Below, piece by piece: positions 12,101-24,920 of a stretch of DNA of 64,000 bases. Each line of letters opens with the position of its first letter. Position 1 is the stretch's first letter. This DNA comes from Larus michahellis (lineage: Eukaryota; Chordata; Aves; Charadriiformes; Laridae). The notes beneath the pieces were generated by a model, which was not told the origin of the DNA, searched no databases, and saw nothing but the letters and a program-made list of their open reading frames with translations. The DNA lies in contig NC_133900.1 of assembly GCF_964199755.1 (NCBI RefSeq), positions 74,632,727-74,696,726 on the forward strand, read 5' to 3'. Both the position numbers and the translations under genes were made by a program.

Positions 12101-15100
12101 TGCCTTTGCCTGTCTGCCTGTGATTTATCAAGCATGACAGCATATTCTTCAGCATATCCTAGTTACGACAGCAGCTGTCTTGCCATAAGCAGCCCTTTCG
12201 AATGCTGGCGATACCTCCGTTCTCTCAGCTGCTGTGCAGGCAGCCCCCAGAGCTCCAGCCTGCAAGTCCCAGTGGGAAGGCTGGCACTTGGATGCAGCAT
12301 CGCCACCGTTTGTAACAGCGCGGTGTCTCTCTAAAGTAATTTTTGATCACGGAATCACGGAATCTTCAGAGTTGGAAGGGACCTCTAGAGATCATCTAGT
12401 CCAACTCCCCTGCTAGAGCAGGATTGCCTAAACCACATCCCTCAGGGCTGCATCCAGGCGGGTCTTGAAAATCTCCAGAGAAGGGGACTCCACAACCTCC
12501 CTGGGCAGCCTGTGCCAGTGCTCTGTCACCCTCGCCGTAAAGAAGTTTTTCCGTGTATTTGAACGGAACTTCCTATGTTCTAGCTTGTGCCCATTGCCCC
12601 TTGTCCTGTCGCTGGGAACCATTGAAAAGAGCCTGGCTCCGTCCTCCTTAAACCCACCCTTTAGATACTTGTAAACATTAATCAGGTCCCCCCTCAACCT
12701 TCTCTTCTCCAGGCTAAAGAGTCCCAGCTCTTTCAGCCTTTCCTCATAAGGGAGGTGCTCCAGTCCCATAATCATCTTGGTTGCCCTTCGCTGGACTCGC
12801 TCCAGTAGTTCCCTGTCCCTCTTGAACTGGGGAGCCCAAAACTGGACACAGTACTCCAGTTGTGGCCTCACCAGTGCAGAGTAGAGGGGGAGAATGACCT
12901 CCCTCGACCTACTGGCCACAGTCTTCCCTATGCAGCCCAGGATGCCATTGGCCTTCTTGGCGACAAGGGCACACTGCTGGCTCATGGATAATTTGCTGTC
13001 TACCAGGACCCCCAGGTCCTTCTCCTCAGAGCTGCTTCCCAGCATGTCCGCCCCTAACATATACTGGTGTTTGGCATTCTTCCTTCCCAAATGCTGATCA
13101 TACAGCATTATTGAGAAAATGCTAGTTCTTCAAAATTTTGCTCTTGGTGTCATCTGGTTTACTGGAAATCCCTTATTCCAGTTTGCGGAGTAATTGATCT
13201 TTGGGTTTATTGTGAAAAGCAGCAGGAATGATTCGTTCCTGCTGTGAAACTGGAGGTAGCTGGTGGGAAGTGCATTCAGAAATTCTGCCAGTTCATAAAT
13301 GCGTCCTTGCACCTCCATGAAGAGCTGTAGCTTGGATGCTTCCCTGAAGCTAAATTTGTGCCAAAAATACACACGGGTGCGGCAGCAGCCCGACACCGGG
13401 GGTGGCGGTTGCGAGGAGGGTTTCTCTATGGCCAAACCCCTCCGCTTCAGAAATTCAGTTTGTGTTTTCTTAAAAACTACAATGTTAGTGAGGGGTTTGG
13501 GAGGGGGAAAATAAAGTTCTGAACGTGCCTCTAAATGAATATGGGATTTAAGTATAACTTGAAGTGCGGTGGCGTGACGGATAGCAATTTGAATTTAACA
13601 TCTAAAAATGGAGTCTCCTGGAGGAAAGGGTTGACCTGTCTGACCCACTGAGGCATCCTATAATGCGTAATTATATTTATCTATCAAAACAAACCATATA
13701 TGCATCGATGTATTTTATAATGTAAGCTTTTCTATACTGTGTCTATGGGCACCTTACAGATAGTGCAAAATAATTAAGCAAAACCATTTCCTGCATACCA
13801 GATAATTCTTTAGTCTCAAAAAAGGAGAAAAATAGAACGTTGAGGACCGTGCCTAGGTGCAAAATTATTCCCTTTGTCTGACTTTGTGAGATAAGTGGGT
13901 TTTTGGTTTGCCCCCCGCCCACTATTTTCAAAATCTAGAGCTAATGAATCTGATGAAGTTACCAGAGATCAATTAAATTTAGCAAACAACATACGTGATA
14001 GTGTTGCTCATACGTCAGCTTCTGCCTCATTTAACCACCGTTTGGACAACGTGAACCATCGGTTTACGAGGACAGAGGCTCTCATGAAGGCTGCGACGCC
14101 TCCCGCAGTGCAGTGACCAGCAAACACTTTCTAAAAGTCTGTCGAAAGCTTCAGTCCCTCTCCTGTCACCAGAAGGCGTGGCTTTGGTTGGGTGACAGAT
14201 GGCACAGTGCAAAATTGTTTTGACTGAACAAAATGTATTTTCCTGTCTTCGGGAAATACTGAAACTGGAGCAAGTTTTGTTTGAAAGATGATTGACTTTC
14301 TTCTGAAGAGTAGTATGAAATTCATTATCTGTAATTTGTAACGACTGGGTTGCGGAGGCTGGTGTTTTTCCAAAGCTCCTTACTTCCCTTTCTGTACAAC
14401 AAGGGAAAACACAGCTTGGGCTCTCAGAGGATAAATTTGGTTATATTTGACTGACATTAAGGCATTACGTTTGCAAAGACTGTATAAAAAAACGCCAGCC
14501 TAATCCGAAACAAGCCATTGGCTTCAGTCTCTGTGTTTGCACGCAGCCGGAACCCTCCCTCACCTTAACCGTAACTGAAGGAGCCGACAGTCGCATTCTG
14601 AATCCAGCAGCACAGACTAAATCGTATCCAAAACCAACTCACCCCTTGGGAGTGAGGTCCGTAAAGATCTGGAAATGCTTACCTCTTGGAACTCTATTAA
14701 GGTTATTTCTTTCAACTGACAAGACTTTCAAAGCAGGCAGGAGACGATGGACTTTGCCGTACGTCTGAGACCCATGTGCAGGTGTGGGTACGTCCAGCGC
14801 GAGGGTGCGGATGGCATTCCCATCGAGGTTTAGAGTTTCTAAAACAGGTAAATTTCTACAAGTTGTTAAGGAGAGTTCAGAAATAAGGTTGTTACTGAGA
14901 TTCAGGTGTTTTAGCATCCATTCTTCACTTCTTCCATCAGCGCACGTAAAAGTTTTAATATTATTGTAACTAAAATCAGCCGTTATTGCTGTTTGGGATG
15001 TATCTTCTGGAATAGTAGATATTCCGGTAAAAGAACAATTCACTGAGAACTCCACATCCCACCGGCAGCCTGAACGGTGATGTGTATCAAGAAGAATCCG

Positions 15101-15183
15101 CTGTGACTTGGTTCCCACCAATCCAGGAAGATTAAAGTAAAGGGCCACCACAATGACACTCAAGTGAAAGTTATCCATAGTAT
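6109..15183 (-). CDS. LRRC66: LRRC66, leucine-rich repeat-containing 66, four coding exons
   Basis: A single-pass membrane LRR protein of poorly known function. Exons in transcript order are 15183-14683 (ATG at 15178), 11227-11058, 10512-10182 and 8798-6109. All have GT-AG borders and joining phases, giving about 1228 aa. Residues 1-23 look like a signal peptide. A Cys-containing N-cap is followed by about five LRRs (for example [15 protein letters not shown] and [19 protein letters not shown]) and a C-terminal cap with a NNAWVFNC motif. An Ig-like segment is split by the last intron (C of VLDCDW, then VSWW and AEGLYLCTF). One TM segment lies at about 421-443, then an acidic Ser/Thr-rich tail of about 785 aa. 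The human protein is, from memory, about 880 aa, so the bird tail is longer. An acceptor (ctctag) sits 5 nt before the ATG, so a non-coding first exon lies upstream. Identification rests on the LRR-Ig-TM architecture and its place next to SGCB. Confidence 0.88.
11575..11938 (+). mobile_element. CR1 LINE 3' fragment, plus orientation, in LRRC66 intron
   Basis: The 3' end of a CR1 element. Remnants of the end of the ORF2 frame are visible (RRLRGDLI near 11582, [16 protein letters not shown] near 11740-11787), followed by the tail with ggttggactcgatgatctta and a terminal gattctatgat. It lies between the first and second LRRC66 coding exons. Confidence 0.88.
12345..13110 (-). mobile_element. CR1 LINE 3' fragment, minus orientation, in LRRC66 intron
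   Basis: A well-preserved minus-strand frame of 226 codons (13108 to 12428) corresponds to the C-terminal part of CR1 ORF2, including [42 protein letters not shown] and [19 protein letters not shown]. The CR1 3' tail reads on the minus strand to about 12345. The frame is nearly free of stops, so this copy is younger than the others in the window. It faces the plus-oriented CR1 at 11575-11938 tail to tail. Confidence 0.92.
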
Positions 15184-15650
15184 CTAGAGGTAAAATGTAG
15201 AATTACGGTAAGTTCAGCACAACAAGAGTTAATCAGAAAGCGGAAATACTTTGACATAAAAAAAAAAATCAATACTAAACAAATACCCAAAGCAATACCA
15301 ACATTCTGCCTTAAACGTTCAGTTTTGGAGTCTTAGGTATGTTTCAACATACCTTAACTGGTAACCTCCCCCCTCCCTCCACCTCTCCCAAAAAACCATC
15401 CAAACCTTTCCTTTCTTTTCGAGCCCTTCGGTCGCGAAACAGCTTCTCAGGAACTCAGGAACTAACAACAGTGGAGACCTTTGAACTCCACTGCAGGTAT
15501 CAGACACAATTACTGAGCAAAGTCCACCAGATACAATCCATGACGAATAGATGTGGAATGATTTTCATATTAATAAAATACTACCTCCCCTGTCAATAAC
15601 GCAACCACGTATTTTTAATGAAAAACTATATTCTTGCAAATAACACTCCT
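15184..15650. other. LRRC66 upstream region and LRRC66-SGCB spacer
   Basis: About 470 bp between the first LRRC66 coding exon and the presumed SGCB 3' end. It should contain LRRC66 intron or 5' untranslated sequence, since an acceptor directly precedes the coding exon, but I cannot place the non-coding first exon. No repeat or other gene is recognised. Confidence 0.35.
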
Positions 15651-18306
15651 GAACCACAGGTGCATCTTAGAATTTATTGTTTCATTTCAAAACAAACATT
15701 AGGAATTCAGCTGTCTTTTGCCTACTGAAACAACCGCCGCCTTTACGTACGCCGAGAACTCTTCACACGTAAGTTGTTTCAGTGTCCCCAGTATGGTATT
15801 TTACACAGAGGCCTGTAGAATGTACTTTAAACACACAAAATCTTAAGTGCATCTGTGGGACTGAAATAAATAAAGTGCCACACAATGTTTTAAATACATA
15901 CAGAAGAATGTAGCTTAGGCAGTTAGAAGATAAACAACAAACAAAGGCACAACACAGGGCATGTGTGGTGCCAACATTTCTCAAACTGTGTAGTGAAGGC
16001 AACAAAATGTATTAACAAACCATAAACAGCGGCTTACAAATTGATAATTTCATTTGGTATTTGTATGATCCGTTTTGCTATGTTTTGATAAAAAATCCAC
16101 CTTAAAAACCAGTTCTCCAGACCATGATTTAAGAGTACCTTTGTGACAAATCTTTCAGCTATGTTGCATACAGTATTTTAAAAAGAACTCTTTGACAATT
16201 ACAAGAATCCAAGACTGGCATACAGGCATGTCAGTAGTAACCAAGGAAGAGCTTTAACGCGCTCTTCATGTGTAATCTACTTGACCGAGGCAGTATCTGT
16301 CATTTTCAAGATCTATTTCAGCTTCGATGCTGCTGCTGCTTATATTTTTGTACCTGTGTATTTATATATATAAAAATAAAGTAACAAACTTCCATTAGCA
16401 TGAGTGAAAACTCTAAAAATGTTATAGTGTATTTCCTCCTCTTAATTGTAACAAATAATAATTAGGGCACTACTTAGCAGCAAAGGTGTGTGCATGCTTT
16501 CTGCAAAATGTGTGTTAAAGTGGTTAATAGTAACTCTAGTGAAAATGTGAAGTTCATGAAGGAAGTATGTAAAATGTGAGTACTGTCCCATAATTAATGT
16601 GAGCAATTTGATGGCTTTGCTACATTTTATTCTCATTTTGTTAGAATAGCTCCATCCCCAAAACCCCAACAACTCCTGAGCATCAAAACCCACCTCTGCC
16701 CGAGAGCAGTGAGGGAGCCGTGAGCCCTCTGACCTCCCGCATGGTGCGATGCCCGACCTAAGGATCCCCCTCTAGAAATCACTTCCACCCACGCATCCCG
16801 CATGACACCCTTGCTGACTTCTAGCAAATAGAGGAACTGGGACCTTAGTTCTTGTTGCAGCAGAAGCTGCTTTGTATTTTGTGGAATTCTATGTACTTTG
16901 AGAGCTATCACACAAGGGTAGATAGTTTATCTTCCTGCAACAAATGACCGATTCTGAAGTTAATGTATAACATTTGCACAACTTTTAGGAAGAGAAGTGT
17001 GTGCTTATCTAGAAAAACTTGTCAAAAAGCTACTTGCAAAGTCACCTTTGTGGCTTCCGTTATTAAAGTTACTTGATGCTACTAAAAAACAAAACTATAT
17101 TCAACTGAAGAAAATACATGGGGAGGGAGAGTGGGAAACTTAGAACGAGCTGGTCTATTTTTTGTACAGAACACCTTATCTCTGCAAAAGCAGTTATCAG
17201 GCTGTGGGGGTTTCTATAAGGCCCCAGTTCACCATAGACACAGTTTCACTGTTGACAAATCCAGATGTGTGTATTTACTCTGCTGTCACAGGATTTGACA
17301 CCATCACATTTAGAATTAAAGACCTGCAAGTTTGACTTTGGAATTTAATTCTGAGTTTCTCAGTAATGCATCACTACTGACATTTATGGGAAAAAAAGAG
17401 ATCCTATCTATCTCAGACAGTACTGCAACAGTCATGCTTTAGATTATTACCTGTTGAATTTCACATTAAAGCACCCAGGAAAATACTTTTTTTGGGTAGT
17501 GAGCAAGTTATAAGTACATTTTTAAAAATGTACTTCTAATATAAAGATGTATAAATACTTCATGTAAATTAAGCAACTGTAGAATGCCTAAACTGCACAG
17601 ATAGAATGGGAGCTCAAGCAACACTTCAATAATCACAAGACTATTTCAAAATTGAAGTTACATTTCCACACTGGATATTACTTTGCAAATATTACTTGTG
17701 CTAGCGTAACTTTTTCTTTCTTACACGAGAAATGTATGGCAGAAATAATGTAATACTTTAAAGTGAATCTGCCATTTCTCCTCTCTTCGTAAACATATGG
17801 TAAACCACACAATTTTAAGGGAAATCATTATATCGACCTTTGGCAAGAAATTAAAAGAAGACAAAAATTTGCCGCTTCAGCCATCCTAGGCAAATCCACT
17901 TCCAACAGCAAATTCACATTCCTGTTGAAGTACTTCACATCGCAGTTGTGTTCTCAGCAGCCCTCAAGGTCTTGGGATGTAGGAGAAAAACCAAAAACCT
18001 CCTCTAAAGGCAACTGAAGGCAGTCAGGATTGTTGCTAAGATCACATTCTTTAAATATACTCTACTGATCCCGACTGAGGAAGGTACTTCAGTAGGCGTG
18101 TAGACTGACAGTGTGCTAAATCAGTGCCACTATTATGGCAGGATGATGACATAATACTGTTGAACGTAACAGCCTTTGCTTAAAAATATTATGTAATAAA
18201 TGTTAGTATAAACTGCTGTAAAAACAGAAATCCTTGAAAGCATGCAATTACTTCATACAAACATATGTAAACACAAAAGAGAACTCTCCTGGTAGTGGCT
18301 GGTGTT
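15650..18306 (-). other. SGCB: Probable SGCB 3' untranslated region
   Basis: AT-rich sequence without long open frames follows the SGCB stop. Minus-strand AATAAA hexamers (TTTATT on the plus strand) occur near 16626 and near 15671. A long 3' UTR of about 2.6 kb ending near 15650 is plausible, since mammalian SGCB also has a multi-kilobase 3' UTR as I recall. A short GC-richer patch at about 16650-16810 sits inside it and is not explained. Confidence 0.4.
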
Positions 18307-21300
18307 TTAGTGCGTGGCTCCGCACGGATTGACAGAAGTCTGACAACCCATGTTATGACCTGTCACCTGAACCTTGAACAGCGTCCCATCCGCGCACATA
18401 CAGAGCTTGAAACGCAGCCAGTTGCCGTTATTGAACTGTTCCCCGTAAGAAGAACTTGGCAGTCGCGATGGGCTGACCATCACAGTTCCATTCAGGATAA
18501 TGCTGTTTTCCTATTAAGAGGGAGGAAAAAAAAAGGTACAACTTCTAATTTAAACAAGGCAGGTTGTTTTTGAAAAGGACAAGCTGGTTTAGTGAATCAA
18601 TGACATTTTTAGGATGGCTGCAGAAATCAACAGAATAAAAAAAGTACATATGACAAGGTTTCATTTTTTAATTAAATCTATGAGTAACGCCCATGAATTT
18701 CTCAATTATAGCCAGCAATGTACTTTGCTATTCCAGTGGCAGATCGACATTGAGACAGCCAGCAGTAGCTATCAGACCTATCAGCAAATGCAGTAAATCT
18801 AAAAATGTGTACGCGAAATGGGAATCAGTGTTTGAAATACATGAAATGCATTCACACATTAAATAAAATGTGCATGTATCTCTATTTTTTATCTTCCTTT
18901 AACCTTTTCCATCGTTCTATATACTCAGCAATCTTAATGTCCAAAAATCTGAAGTGAATGCTGGTGAGTCTCGCTGCGGCAGCGCAGAAGGTAGCGCTCC
19001 TACCTGAATGCTCTGCTCCTCTGTCAAAGGTTGCTGTCCCCAGTAAAACCTCCAGAAGAGAGGATGAATTCCCGTTGGTATTCGTTTCAGTGCAGAGGCA
19101 AATAGCTTAGCTTTAATTGCACTGTGGGGTTTTAGTGTCTTAATAGTAGTAAATCATTGTTACCTGAAAACTACTGAACTGCTAATTAACAGCAAAGTAA
19201 CAATCCACCTTTTAAAAACCTTACTAAATGCACTGACTGCAACTAAACTTTTATGCGTGACTACTTTATATAAAATTTGAATCCATATAAAGCTACATCA
19301 GTTTATTACCAGCCTGAATTTGAAACTAAGCTGTTCAAAAAATGCTGATTTGAAATACTTACTGCTCTAAGTTCCATGTTACCCCCCATTCGAAACTCAA
19401 TGGTCTTCCCTGTGATGAAAACACCTTCGTTTCCACGGACAATAGCACGGCCATCAACCTTTATGTTTAGATCACTGGTTGCATTGCTGGTAATCTAACA
19501 ACAGAAACAAAAAAAAGTGTACTTAGAGATCAATGAAAATGTGCTGCTTGGGTTTGTCTGAGTAGCTTTAGTTACCTTAAAAACATTGCTACACAATTTA
19601 ATAAAAGCCTTCAATGTACTTTTTGCCCTTCTCCCATTACACCTATGAAGCTTCTGCCCATTTCCACATCCACATTTGAAAACAAGGATTACTTAATTTT
19701 GGAAGGTTATGTTAAACAGTTTACATTTGCATGCTGTTTCTTTGTGATAAAAATAACAATTCATATGATGATTTTATGGGATACACAGTTAACACTGGTA
19801 GCAAATATAGGCTTCCTGTTAGGAGTGACTATGTAAACTTACTCCTCTATTTTCATTTAATCTGTTCCTCTTATGTATTTAAAGTTACAGTTTTGGTTGT
19901 TTTTTTTTTCTGGCGCATACTATTAATTTAATTGTTAGCCCGCAGAGGAAACACAAATAAGAGCAAACTAAATTATCGGTTTTGTTCGTCGTTAACAGCA
20001 TTGCTCAGTGCTTCCTAAGGCACACTCAACCCTCTAAAACCACTGATACTACTCTACTCATGTTGTACAAAAGAACTAGGGGCTGTACTCTTACCTATAA
20101 AGCCTTTATTACAAGTGATGATATGCAAGAAAGAAATTTCAGTCTGACGTTAAGATCAGCATTTTAAATGTACGCACACTGATATTCAGGTTTTTTTAGT
20201 TTTCTGATAAAGCATATTTAATTTAGAAACCAACTAAGAACTTGTTTAACCTAGAGTCCATGAACTAACATAACTCCTGTAATGCCGTGATTGTTTTCTA
20301 CACTTTTACTCAGACTTCTGAAAGTTGATCTCCAGTAGAAGGAAAATGATAAATGAAGGTCTAGTAATTATTTTTCTAAGTTCTTTCTAGAAACAGAGAA
20401 GCTTTTCATAGAAATTTTATTTCTGAAACAGTTATCTAGGCACAAACAAACAGATAAATGCTTTTACAAAAAACAAGAGGTAGCTAAAAGAGACATACCC
20501 TCTCTGTAGAGGCCTTTTGTACATTCAAGATTTTAACTCCATTTGGCAGATGAAACTCATGAGTTTCGTAGTCTGTGCTGAACAAGGTATTTTGTGTCCG
20601 TGGGTCGACAAATTCCATGCCAATATCACTGGTAATAGAAGTTTTGTCTTTTTCCACGCTAAGCTTGGTTGTTCCTTGCTGAAATACAATCTTCAGAAAA
20701 CAAAGTCATTAAGTTAATGATGTTTCAAATATAACATTTGTTAATAATGTGAGTGTACTTCCATAGCGTTGCTCACAAACTTTCAATTCACGACACAACT
20801 TACAGGCTGATTATTTCCAGTGATCACCAAATCTTCATTCCGTCTGCCTCCTACAGTGCTTTTATATAACGGATGTATAACGCCCATGTCAGAAACCTGC
20901 TTAAACCGCAACAAGCCACTCTCATGGAACTCCATACTGTCACAGCCATTGGGACCGATTCGAATCACTGCCCAGATAACTAGTGTAATCTGAAAGGGAA
21001 ACACACATTTTCAAAGACTACTTTGATTGTTTGGACCTTCCCACAATTAAGCATTGTGTTATTTGAAATAATTATTAATGCTAGTGTTTAAGTGAGCTTT
21101 AGCTGTCAATTTACTTTAGTCTGTTTAATTCCTCCTGGAAACATCAGAACACATTTAATTACGAAAAGCATTTTACATGATCTTTAGACTCATCTGAAAC
21201 AGTAACTAAAACAATTTGTATATGTATTTTTTATATATATACACATATATATATTTTTTGAAATTAAATCACGTCCATAAGTAAATCTTTTTCCTGTTTA

Positions 21301-24230
21301 AGGGTAACAGCGGTATCATTAGCTAAACAAATTTCCTGAACAAAGTAGCTCAGCTCAGGATATACTTACCCATGAACTACAAGCAAGCACCTTCACAGGT
21401 GGATGTCCAGTTATGAAAAATAATTAATTACTTCTCATTGATCAAGCAATAAAAAGGTGTTAGTTACAACAATGAAGGTTTAACGTGCAGTGGCTGATGA
21501 GCTCTGAATACTCACGTGCAGCTCTGTTATTATATGTAAAATGTTCCTGGCGTAACAGTTTATCCTACATGTATTTGTACTATGCCAGTAACACTTTGTA
21601 CATTTGCTGTTACTGAGTTTTGTGAATGGAGAGACACTTTGAAGGTTTCTAATTCTGTGTTGCATAAATGGTAGGTTCCTTGCGGGGACCATGAGAAGTG
21701 AAAGAATCATGGCTGAACTTATAATATTCTTCCATCTAATCTTGTTCAGAATACAAAAAGAAACAAAAAAGAAAGGAGAAAAAGAAGAAATCTCCTTCAG
21801 TACATTTATTTTCCTTCTCAGCCATACTGGAATAATTTTTACTTCCCTAATGAACAGTCAAAATGAAATACATCCTAATGTTGCTTGCAGCCTAAGTATT
21901 ATACTCACAATAAGATTGATGACAGCCAAAATAAAAAGAAGAACAATCACACAAATGGCCAAGTTGCCTTTCCTGCCACGTAAGCCTGTCTTGTGGAGAC
22001 GGTCTTCATCAATTGGGATGTATCCCGCTTTAAAGTTACTGTTGTGCTCTTTATTAACATTCCTGCGTTCCACAGCCTTCTCTCGCATAGACTTCTTCAC
22101 CGGGCCATTGGAACTTTGCTGTAATACAAAGCATGGATTAGCTGTTATAAGGCATGTAAATCCACCAAAACGATACACATGTATGTATGCAAAAAAAATA
22201 AATAAAAATTGACTAGTGGAATATATTCTATATTATATTCAATACTAAATTTCAATCTGCCACTCTGTACTTAGAATACACATTTACAACCACTAGGCTG
22301 CAATCTCTGCTAATGCTATGACTAAAATGAAAATCCAGATATTTTTAAACAATATATGTTTTTATATGTAATTTTTATCATGGTTTTTTAATGACATAGT
22401 TGCAGTAAGAAAAATCAGCTGTAAAGAACTTCATCAAGTTTTTACCTCTTGGGGACAATACAGACTATAATCCTGCAGGTCATTTACCAATACACAGGAT
22501 TTTAGTTCCCTCCATGCTGATGCAGGATAGATTCTCAATTAATCTATCCAAAAGGAGTGTGGTAGAAAGACTTTCAAAGTAACTGATAGTGCAGGGTTTG
22601 CATTCAACTTCTATTGCTTGCATGCTGCATTAGGAAAAATAATGTAAGGCTTCAAACCTGGCATGGGGAACGTGGTCAGCCTAGCTTTAATTTAATCATT
22701 TGAAGTTACTAGATTGCAAGGGATATTCCTTCAATGTGACAAATTAACATGTAGAGGAAAGTCTTGTAGATATTCATGCGGAAAATAAACCTTTGATATA
22801 TTTCTGTAACTTTGTCCAAAATTTTGTTCCACCTCCTTTGAATGGAACAGGTTGCTATTTAAGGGTTCAGTTCTTCACAGAAGGGGCTCAATCTTTTCGA
22901 TGGGATTAAGTTTGTTCATCTGAAAGCTGCACCTTAAGCTTACTGCATTTACACATGTCTATACTGATGTAATGGGCAAAAATGTCTCGTTTTCTTTCGC
23001 TGCCAAAGAACAAGGAAATGGTGTTGAGAAAGGTGCTTGACCTGAACAGGTTTATGGAGCGCTTCCTCGAAACTAAACACAGAACTGGCTAGGCAGGGAA
23101 ACTGAGAGAAGAGGTCTGTGCTCTGGGGAAAAGGAAAGGGAAATCTTGTTCAACAGGACAGTAAGTATCCTCCTGAGGATAGTGCTCTTGAAAGGATGCG
23201 ATGGCAAGATAGAACTCCAATGTAGTTTTTTCACCTTGGGCAACAGAAGACATCACCAGGACTGGGAGAATACAGTTGAAATGGTGATTGCCGGAGCGAG
23301 TGCTGGCGTATTCATGCAGAACTATGCGTGCTTCCCATGGCACCCGAGACAGGGCTGGTACAGGACCCCTCAGGAATCTGGGGCTTCCCACCCACTGCCG
23401 CCACACATGCACCTGCACAGACTGACTCTGATTAAAAGTCCTGTGGCGATGCAGGAGCTCCCGAAAGATGAACCCGTGCACAGCTCGGTTCTTTTCCCTC
23501 TGCCTCGCGCAGCACTGACAGAGTCCCCGTCCCACCTCTCTGACCGGGTGACAGCAACACCCCTTCTGACAAATTTAGCTTTCTCTCCTTTGTGAGACCT
23601 GGGATGGGGAGCCCGAATCTGAGCTTTGGCCTTATTTATACACCACCGCCGGGCTCCCATACTTGTGCCAGCGCAACCAGACGACTGAGCACCGTCCCAT
23701 AAATACCAACTGCTGCTTTCCCGCCTCACTAATTAGCGGCAAGGGCCTATTTAGGAACGGCCGTTACACTCCTGTGCAGAAACGCCAGAACACTTTATTT
23801 CGAGAACGGCAAGTAATTATTTTTGTCAGGGATCCTGCGGCTGCAAGGCCCGGACAGAGGGCTGGAGCTGCCTCTCTCCCGCTGAGGCGGCTGCCCCCGC
23901 CGGGCCAAGGCCGCCCTTCCCGAACAGCACCGGGCACGACCCGCAATCGCCGCTTCTCCCCTCCCCGGTGTGTGCAGGCGGTGGGGAGCCATGGAGGTCC
24001 AGGGCGGCCCGCCGCGGCCCCGCACGCCCGCCGCCCCGGAGCGCTCCGGCACCACAACCAGCCTCAGCAACCACCGCGAAAAATGGCGCTCCCTCCACAA
24101 GGAGCACCCCCCCAAGTCGGGCCGGCTACTCGGGCCTCACTCCCCACTCGCCCCGGCGGGGATGGCCCCACCACCTCCCCGTGCCCGCGTCCCGGCGGGG
24201 ACAGACCTGCTCAGAGGCGGCCGCCGCCAT
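18307..24230 (-). CDS. SGCB: SGCB, beta-sarcoglycan, six coding exons, complete
   Basis: Beta-sarcoglycan is a type II membrane glycoprotein of the sarcoglycan subcomplex in the dystrophin-glycoprotein complex of muscle. Exons in transcript order are 24230-24207, 22118-21909, 20989-20804, 20690-20499, 19494-19363 and 18510-18307. All junctions are phase 0, giving 315 aa against 318 in human. The short first exon encodes MAAAASEQ. A basic cytoplasmic N-terminus (about 1-60) with KKSMREKAVERR is followed by one TM segment at about 61-87 and a long extracellular beta-rich domain. The C-terminal cysteine cluster (LCMC, NMGC, NPCG) ends in ATH before the stop. N-glycosylation sequons remain at SNATS and LNGTV; the human NNKT sequon reads KDKT here. 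Similarity to human is very high throughout and no disruption is seen. Transcription diverges from SPATA18. Confidence 0.97.
21225..21258. repeat. AT-rich dinucleotide microsatellite in SGCB intron 2
   Basis: A run of alternating TA with interspersed CA (tatatatatacacatatatata type) flanked by T runs, inside the intron between the second and third SGCB coding exons. Confidence 0.7.
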
Positions 24231-24920
24231 CTTCTCCCTCCACCACCGCCTTGGAGGGGTGGGAGGGCACCCCCTGGCGGGGCGGTGAGGGGCGAGCCCG
24301 GCGCCGCTCCGTGAGGCGGGTCCGTCCCGCCAGTTCGGAGACGCGTTACCAGGCGAACGTGGGGCTGTCGCCCCGTTGCCACAACCGAGGCGCGCCCTCC
24401 CCGCGTCGCCGTGGCACCCGCCGCCGCGCCGGGCCCGGCCCACGTTACCATCGCGATTATAAAGGCGGCGGGAACGCGGCGCCGCCCAAAGAGTAGCGGG
24501 CCTCGGGCCGGCGGTACCAGCTCCACCCCGCGCCGCCGGCCCGCGGAGGGCTCCCGGGGGGAAACGGAGACGCAGCCCAGCCCAGCCCAGCCCAACCCCG
24601 GGAGCGAGAGGACAGCCGGCCATGGCCGACGGCTTGAGGCGGCTGGTAGCCGCGGAGAGCGGCAGGGTGCTACAGGAGAAGCTGGAGAGCTGGTACCGGG
24701 ACTACGAGGTGGGCCCTCGGTGGGGGGGACCCGCCTCTGCCGGGGGGGCTGTGAGGGAGGGCGGCCCGCCCCGTCCCGCCGGCCCTCGGGGAGCGGGAGG
24801 TCCCGGTGCCTGGGCCGGGCCGGGCGGCGGTTTCCGCGGTGACGGCGGGACGCGGAGCGGCGGCCACCAGCGCCTCCCGGGGGCCATTACCGCCGAGGCA
24901 ACCGAGCCCTGCAGGTAGCG
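23828..24920. promoter_or_regulatory. CpG-rich divergent promoter of SGCB and SPATA18
   Basis: About 1.1 kb of very high GC and dense CpG, in contrast to the AT-rich flanks. It covers the first exons of both genes; the two start codons (24230 minus, 24622 plus) are 391 bp apart head to head. On the SPATA18 side a TATAAA lies at 24457-24462, followed by a CCCAG pentamer repeat near 24571-24598. On the SGCB side no TATA is seen, but the start codon lies within AAGATGGCGGC (24233-24223 minus), the classical YY1 element. GTTACC at 24345-24350 followed by GCGAAC is an imperfect RFX X-box. The CpG island is seen directly; the factor assignments are inference. Confidence 0.85.

Noticed and set aside
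13130-13435. Minus-strand 101-codon frame inside the LRRC66 intron, considered as an extra exon
   Set aside because: The LRRC66 exons on either side join in phase without it and the LRR pattern is continuous; no family similarity is seen.
23089-24623. Long open frames on both strands over the CpG island
   Set aside because: High GC removes stop codons by chance; the real coding content is only the short SGCB and SPATA18 first exons.
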